Below are positions 60,301 through 64,000 of a DNA stretch of 64,000 nucleotides, in pieces. The stretch covers positions 61,765 through 125,764 of the forward strand of contig MPNW01000509.1 of NCBI GenBank assembly GCA_011800805.1, in the 5' to 3' direction. The notes beneath the pieces were generated by a model. It made no database searches. It was not told the DNA's origin and saw only the letters and a program-made list of their open reading frames with translations. Numbering within the stretch: position 1 is the stretch's first letter; every line of letters starts with the position of its first letter. This stretch comes from Hirudo medicinalis. Lineage: Eukaryota; Annelida; Clitellata; Hirudinida; Hirudinidae. A program made the position numbers and the translations under genes.

Positions 60301-62863
60301 CACCTTGGTTCTCAAGAGCAATTGAATTGAATTCTTTTGTTCCTTGAATTACTTCCTGAATAATGTCTTTAAATGGCATTTGAAGATCTCCAGAGTTGTT
60401 TGAGATCCAATGAGGGGAGAGAAGGTGTTCCAGAGGAGTAAGGATAGTTGTGAAAAGCCTTGGTGGACTAGGGGTGATTTGTTGTGAAAGATGAGCGAAG
60501 ATGATCATGATCATGCAGTGATAGAGATGTTGAAGATGTTCTCTAAGCATGTTTAAAGATGGTATGATTTGTGAAGGTATCCTTGCAGAGAATCTAATTA
60601 AATGCACCAAGAACTTTCCAAAATGCACCCAGATGACTTCAACATGCTTTCCTTTATTAATATTAGAAGACTGCATAATGATAATTAAAATTTAGTTTTA
60701 AATGTTGTGCATTTGTTGGAAGACACTACAAATCCATTACCCCTGATTAATGGATTGAGGGCTGGAATAAGACGAAGATTTTATAACATGAACAATAACA
60801 CTGATGCTCAACTGGCAGCTGAAGTCCACCCTCATTTTAAATTATGCTGGCTCAGCATAAATTCAGAGAGACATTGAAGTCACATATAGATGTCACGACA
60901 AAGGAAGAAGACAAAAGCTGTATGCCAAACTTTCAGGTAATCAAGCGCTGCAACCAGAGACAGAAGACTTTTCCACTTTGTTTCCATTGTATTTTCCAAT
61001 AAGAGACAAAGATTAGATGTTGTTGTTAGCGTAGAAGAGGTCGATAGATAATTGGCTGACACTATTTCAGAGTTATCGTCTCTTAATTGATATCCCCACA
61101 CAAAAAAGTTGCATGCAGTCTTCAACACTGGATTGCCCGCTACCGCAGCAGTGAAGAGATTATTCTCACTGGATGGCAGGATATTTTAACCACTACGCTC
61201 GAATATGTCGAGTGAACATTTTGAAATGTTGGTATTTCTGAGTCTAGCAAAATGGTAAACATGGTAATCATCTTTTCAAATACTTTTATTAATACCAAGT
61301 GCAGTGCATTGCATAAATTTGGCCCAGTTACGTTTTTTTACGATAACTTTTTATGTACAGAATTTTCGTAGGCCATTTTTTCATTCAATGTACTGAGACA
61401 CTTTCAATTTACACACTTATCAATTTTATTGAACTCAGACAAATATTAAAGTGCAAATTCCCAGAAAAACTGGAAATGCCCAAAATTACGTGTAGGAACA
61501 AGAAACACTAGGGAGCACAAATTTTCATATTTATTAAAATCAAATCTTTAAATTGTTGTTTACATGAAAGTCAATAATGTATCTTATCTCATTTCTTAAT
61601 AATTAACTCTTTAACCCTATTTTTTAATGAATCCAGGAAAGGTTTCAAGCTTTTTTCATCCAGTTTCTTCCAGGCCTTATTCAAAGCATCTTTCAGTTCC
61701 TGAACACTGAAATATTGCTTCCCATTGGAGTATACCTCCCTAGNATATATTAATTAAATACTATTTTGCGAATGATGTAAATGATATTTGGGTCAAAAAT
61801 CAGCAGTAATTTAATAGATAACTGTTCAAATTGTGTGATTCTTGAACCTGGGCCAAATTTATGCAAAGCACTGTATGTTTTTCTTTAGCCTTATAAACCA
61901 AGCTTTATCATAATTTTTCTTTGTTTTAATATTGACAAGGAATTGAAACTTTCACAACAGGCCACCAATCCAGAGCAGAAGACACGATGGTGTTACAATT
62001 TGAAAAGGATTCTTGCTCCCCCAACAGATATTGTGATTCCTATTTCTGAACTCAGAAGACATTTGATTGGTAAGTTGTCCTAATTTTAAGATTATTGTAT
62101 TGTAAAGATAAATGCTTTCATGCTATTTTTTCAGAAAATTACAAGGAAAATGTGGCCAAGGTGATTTACATTTTTATAATTGTATTGTCTTATGTATTCT
62201 TTTTATATATGTCTTTAGACAAATGCTATTTATTTCAGCTACAAAATATATATTTTATAATGACTGAACCTACCACTTTCTCACCAGAAAAAAGGAGATA
62301 AATTTGAATCTGCTCAAATCACAGAGGAGGAAGCATACATGACGTTTGACCAAATACATTTGAAAAACATTTCTTGTGATTTAGAACAAAATAAATCATC
62401 ACCTCTGAATGCCATGAGAAGAATGGATGGATGCATGAAGTTTTCTTCAGTGGATGATGACAGAAGAGCTACACTTGAATTCAAACGCATCAGCTTGCCA
62501 AACAATATTTCTGGAAAAGTTGATATAAGTTGCCTAGAAAAACAAAACTCCTTTGGAATTAATTCTCCATCACACTACTCCAAGATTATCAATAAGAAAA
62601 GGTCTTCAAAAAAAAAGGTCCATTGCAATGAGCCAATATCTCTGGCTGAAGCTGAAATTATTTCACCTTACAATCCCAACTATTTGTTTACTTTGAAGAT
62701 GCCGAAGGTAAGATCGAGCCTGAAAGATAAGCTCATGTTGAGCTACAAGGAGGCCAAATGCAATGATGTTGTTCTTGAAGGATGTTCTGGAGTTTATCGG
62801 AAGCTTCCAGAAGAACAGCTTGTGATGCCGTCTGAAACACCAGAGGCTGAAAAAAGAAATTGA
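57379..62863 (+). CDS. PLEKHG1/2/3-like DH-PH Rho guanine-nucleotide exchange factor
   Basis: Activates Rho-family GTPases at membranes or actin through a DH catalytic domain followed by a PH domain. Exons: 57379-57867, 57935-58020, 59030-59146, 59223-59373, 59479-59664, 59732-59857, 59937-60035, 61961-62069, 62135-62160, 62288-62863; phases fit and total 654 aa. DH, about residues 145-345: IDELCHTEEVFVDEIKCIIE, GYLKPL, IFGNIVGLYNFS, FLEVYSLYCQNYP, then LPLASYLLKPVQRISKYHLF (the conserved helix) and KALNAMTQILKHIDQ. PH, about 350-460: LTDLGDLIIKDKLLV, YLHIFLFTKAVLIAQKK, and EQKTRWCYNLKRIL with the invariant PH tryptophan. ISELRRHLI follows. The N-terminus is Ser-rich and unstructured. DH helix wording is closest to PLEKHG1-3 as remembered. 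The gene probably continues past 62863 (see the next feature). Confidence 0.87.
58560..58840. repeat. GC-richer repeat-like block in RhoGEF intron 2
   Basis: Distinctly GC-richer than its surroundings, from CATCAACGGACCTCGAGGCC to ACTCGGCATGTCAG. Looks like an inserted dispersed repeat, but no second copy was found in the window. No host exon is expected here, because DH phase joins 58020 directly to 59030. Confidence 0.35.
60720..61250 (+). pseudogene. hAT transposase remnant (third lineage)
   Basis: In RhoGEF intron 7 the plus strand reads LINGLRAGIRRRFYNMNNNT, then AEVHPHFKLCWLSINSER, and further on NTGLPATAAVKRLFSLDGRI followed by MSSEHFEMLVFLSLAKW. These are the late-domain and dimerisation blocks of BED-type (Charlie/ZBED-like) hAT transposases. 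Stops interrupt it repeatedly, and the N-terminal zinc finger and most catalytic sequence are not seen. Confidence 0.75.
61302..61873 (-). mobile_element. Internally deleted Tc1/mariner element with TIRs
   Basis: Left end CAGTGCATTGCATAAATTTG and right end CAAATTTATGCAAAGCACTG are inverted copies with a few mismatches, followed on the right by TA. The minus strand inside (61743-61589) encodes a transposase C-terminus: REVYSNGKQYFSVQELKDAL, NKAWKKL, ending in a stop. The rest of the transposase is deleted. One undetermined base lies at 61744. The element sits in RhoGEF intron 7, beside the hAT remnant. Confidence 0.85.
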
Positions 62864-62868
62864 ATTTA

Positions 62869-63048
62869 AGTAAAACGAATTCCTATGAAATGCTTGATTT
62901 TTTTTATGAAGACAAACTACTTGATGAACTTGAACGAAATGAGTTTTCTTGTGAAGACCTAAATTTTAATGAGGACGAATGTTTCTGCATAAGGAATGAC
63001 AACTCTCTTCTCGGAGACCACTCGGAAGAGTTCTTTTTGGCAACCTAA
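62869..63048 (+). CDS. Probable C-terminal continuation of the RhoGEF, out of frame
   Basis: A frame shifted relative to the upstream exon encodes an acidic tail: SYEMLDFFYEDKLLDELERN, then EDLNFNEDECF and HSEEFFLAT before a stop at 63046-63048. It begins right after the A-run at 62852-62857, where the upstream frame hits a stop. Composition matches the preceding exon. Either a one-base indel (sequence or assembly error, or allele) or an intron from the strong donor GTAAGA at 62709 joins them. An AATAAA signal follows at about 63243. Confidence 0.5.
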   Translation, partial: SKTNSYEMLDFFYEDKLLDELERNEFSCEDLNFNEDECFCIRNDNSLLGDHSEEFFLAT

Positions 63049-63242
63049 GATGGTCCTAAGTGATAACAATTAGTTTATTTTAGTGCATTTTTGTGCTATT
63101 TAGATCTAATATGGATTATTTTTGGAATTCACAGCCATCAACCTGCTGTTTCTTACATAATATAACTTTGTCCAAAGTCAATATTTAATATGCTTTCAGG
63201 TTCCAATGTATCACTTGATGAATGTGAACAGTATAGTTTGGA

Positions 63243-63248
63243 ATAAAA
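63243..63248 (+). terminator. Polyadenylation signal for the RhoGEF
   Basis: AATAAA about 195 bases after the stop at 63048, in an AT-rich 3' flank. Confidence 0.5.
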
Positions 63249-63259
63249 TATATTTTAAT

Positions 63260-64000
63260 TTGGAGGTGTCACTTTAGATTTAAATGTATAGCTGGAAGCT
63301 GCCCTATCATAAGCCCCATAAAGTGCATGCATTAGTGGTTGATTGGTTGATGGGATGTCACTGATAGAACTTTGTGCTCATTTTTTACTCTCGTTATTTA
63401 GTGTTAAAGCTTGGTGGACAGACTTTTATGACATTTTTTGGGTGGAGATTGAGGTTTGTCCCTGCCCCTACCTCTGAAAATGTCCCCAATGACATTCTTT
63501 GGTCATTGTTAAACTTTAATAAAAGTAAGCCTGGAATGATTTCGAATGAGCAGGCAAGGATAACTATATTTTTCGTAAAATTTAAATAATGCAAACGTCG
63601 TGTTTTTAATTTGTGACAATAGCCAACTCAGGCAGGGATTTATACATAAATGCGTGCAATCGCCCCGACTTTTTGGAGAAGTAGTAACAGACATGGGGTA
63701 CTTGGTACTTGTATTTGTGATTACCTATTTCAGATACTTGTACTAAAATACTGTACTTGGATCTCTAGTACTTGTTCCAAACTTATTCAAAAGAATGTTT
63801 ATTATTTGTTTAATTGGGCGTTTATTTGGCATATCCATATCGTTTTGTAGCGTTTCATATAGCAGTGTTAGCATGTTGTGTTTAGTTTCACAGTGGATTC
63901 GACAGTCACACTACTTAGCATAACCCATATGTTAATGTTGTGACAAAAATCTTTTATGTATCTTGCAAAATGTTGAAATACTTAACTTTTGAAACACAGC
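63260..64000. other. 3' flank with TACTTG-repeat block
   Basis: No supported gene. At 63697-63775 the motif TACTTG/GTACTTGTA occurs about five times, resembling the subterminal repeats of some hAT elements. Confidence 0.35.

Noticed and set aside
60119..60676. 185-codon minus-strand frame in RhoGEF intron 7
   Set aside because: No recognised domain. It lies in a repeat-rich intron next to a hAT remnant, with no supporting splice structure or homology.

Overview
The window is nuclear DNA from an animal: AT-rich, with many short GT-AG introns, several metazoan-specific genes (MYRF, neurexin, TMEM260) and dense remnants of transposable elements. It is not a vertebrate-like landscape (small introns, diverged orthologues). 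I cannot name the phylum from the sequence alone. No bacterial-type operon, CRISPR array, tRNA or rRNA was recognised.

Layout, left to right: (1) 1-317, minus: first coding exon of an SREK1-type splicing regulator, which runs off the left edge. (2) 1.3-4.0 kb: broken Ty1/copia, L2-like LINE and Tc1 pieces. (3) 4.56-9.46 kb, plus: a complete 20-exon TMEM260 (ER O-mannosyltransferase). It converges on (4) 10.2-11.95 kb, minus: a compact two-exon RAD17 checkpoint clamp loader. (5) 12.7-14.5 kb: decayed Tc1 transposase and a non-LTR ORF fragment. (6) 15.98-24.99 kb, plus: a 22-exon MYRF, a membrane-anchored, self-cleaving transcription factor. It converges on (7) 25.27-38.84 kb, minus: the 3' part of a neurexin (LNS5-EGF-LNS6-stalk-TM-PDZ ligand). 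A roughly 8 kb last intron carries a hAT-like MITE, an LTR-like block and a hAT transposase remnant, and a truncated LINE sits in another intron. (8) 39-57 kb: gene-poor, with a possible eIF4B-like pseudogene, hAT, LINE and Tc1 fragments and an unusual element with ~130-bp inverted arms. (9) 57.4-63.0 kb, plus: a PLEKHG1/2/3-like DH-PH RhoGEF whose C-terminus is probably split by a one-base shift in a poly-A run.

The host genes are independent and do not form a pathway. Exon boundaries were assigned by matching splice sites, checking that reading phase carries across every intron, and comparing with remembered family features. In TMEM260, MYRF, RAD17, neurexin and the RhoGEF the summed exon lengths are whole codons, which supports the models. 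Nothing here is a convincing new biological system. The most interesting points are a GC-AG intron in MYRF, a phase conflict at the MYRF C-terminus, a microsatellite touching a neurexin splice donor, a three-copy MITE family, and the inverted-arm element that encloses LINE and Tc1 debris.
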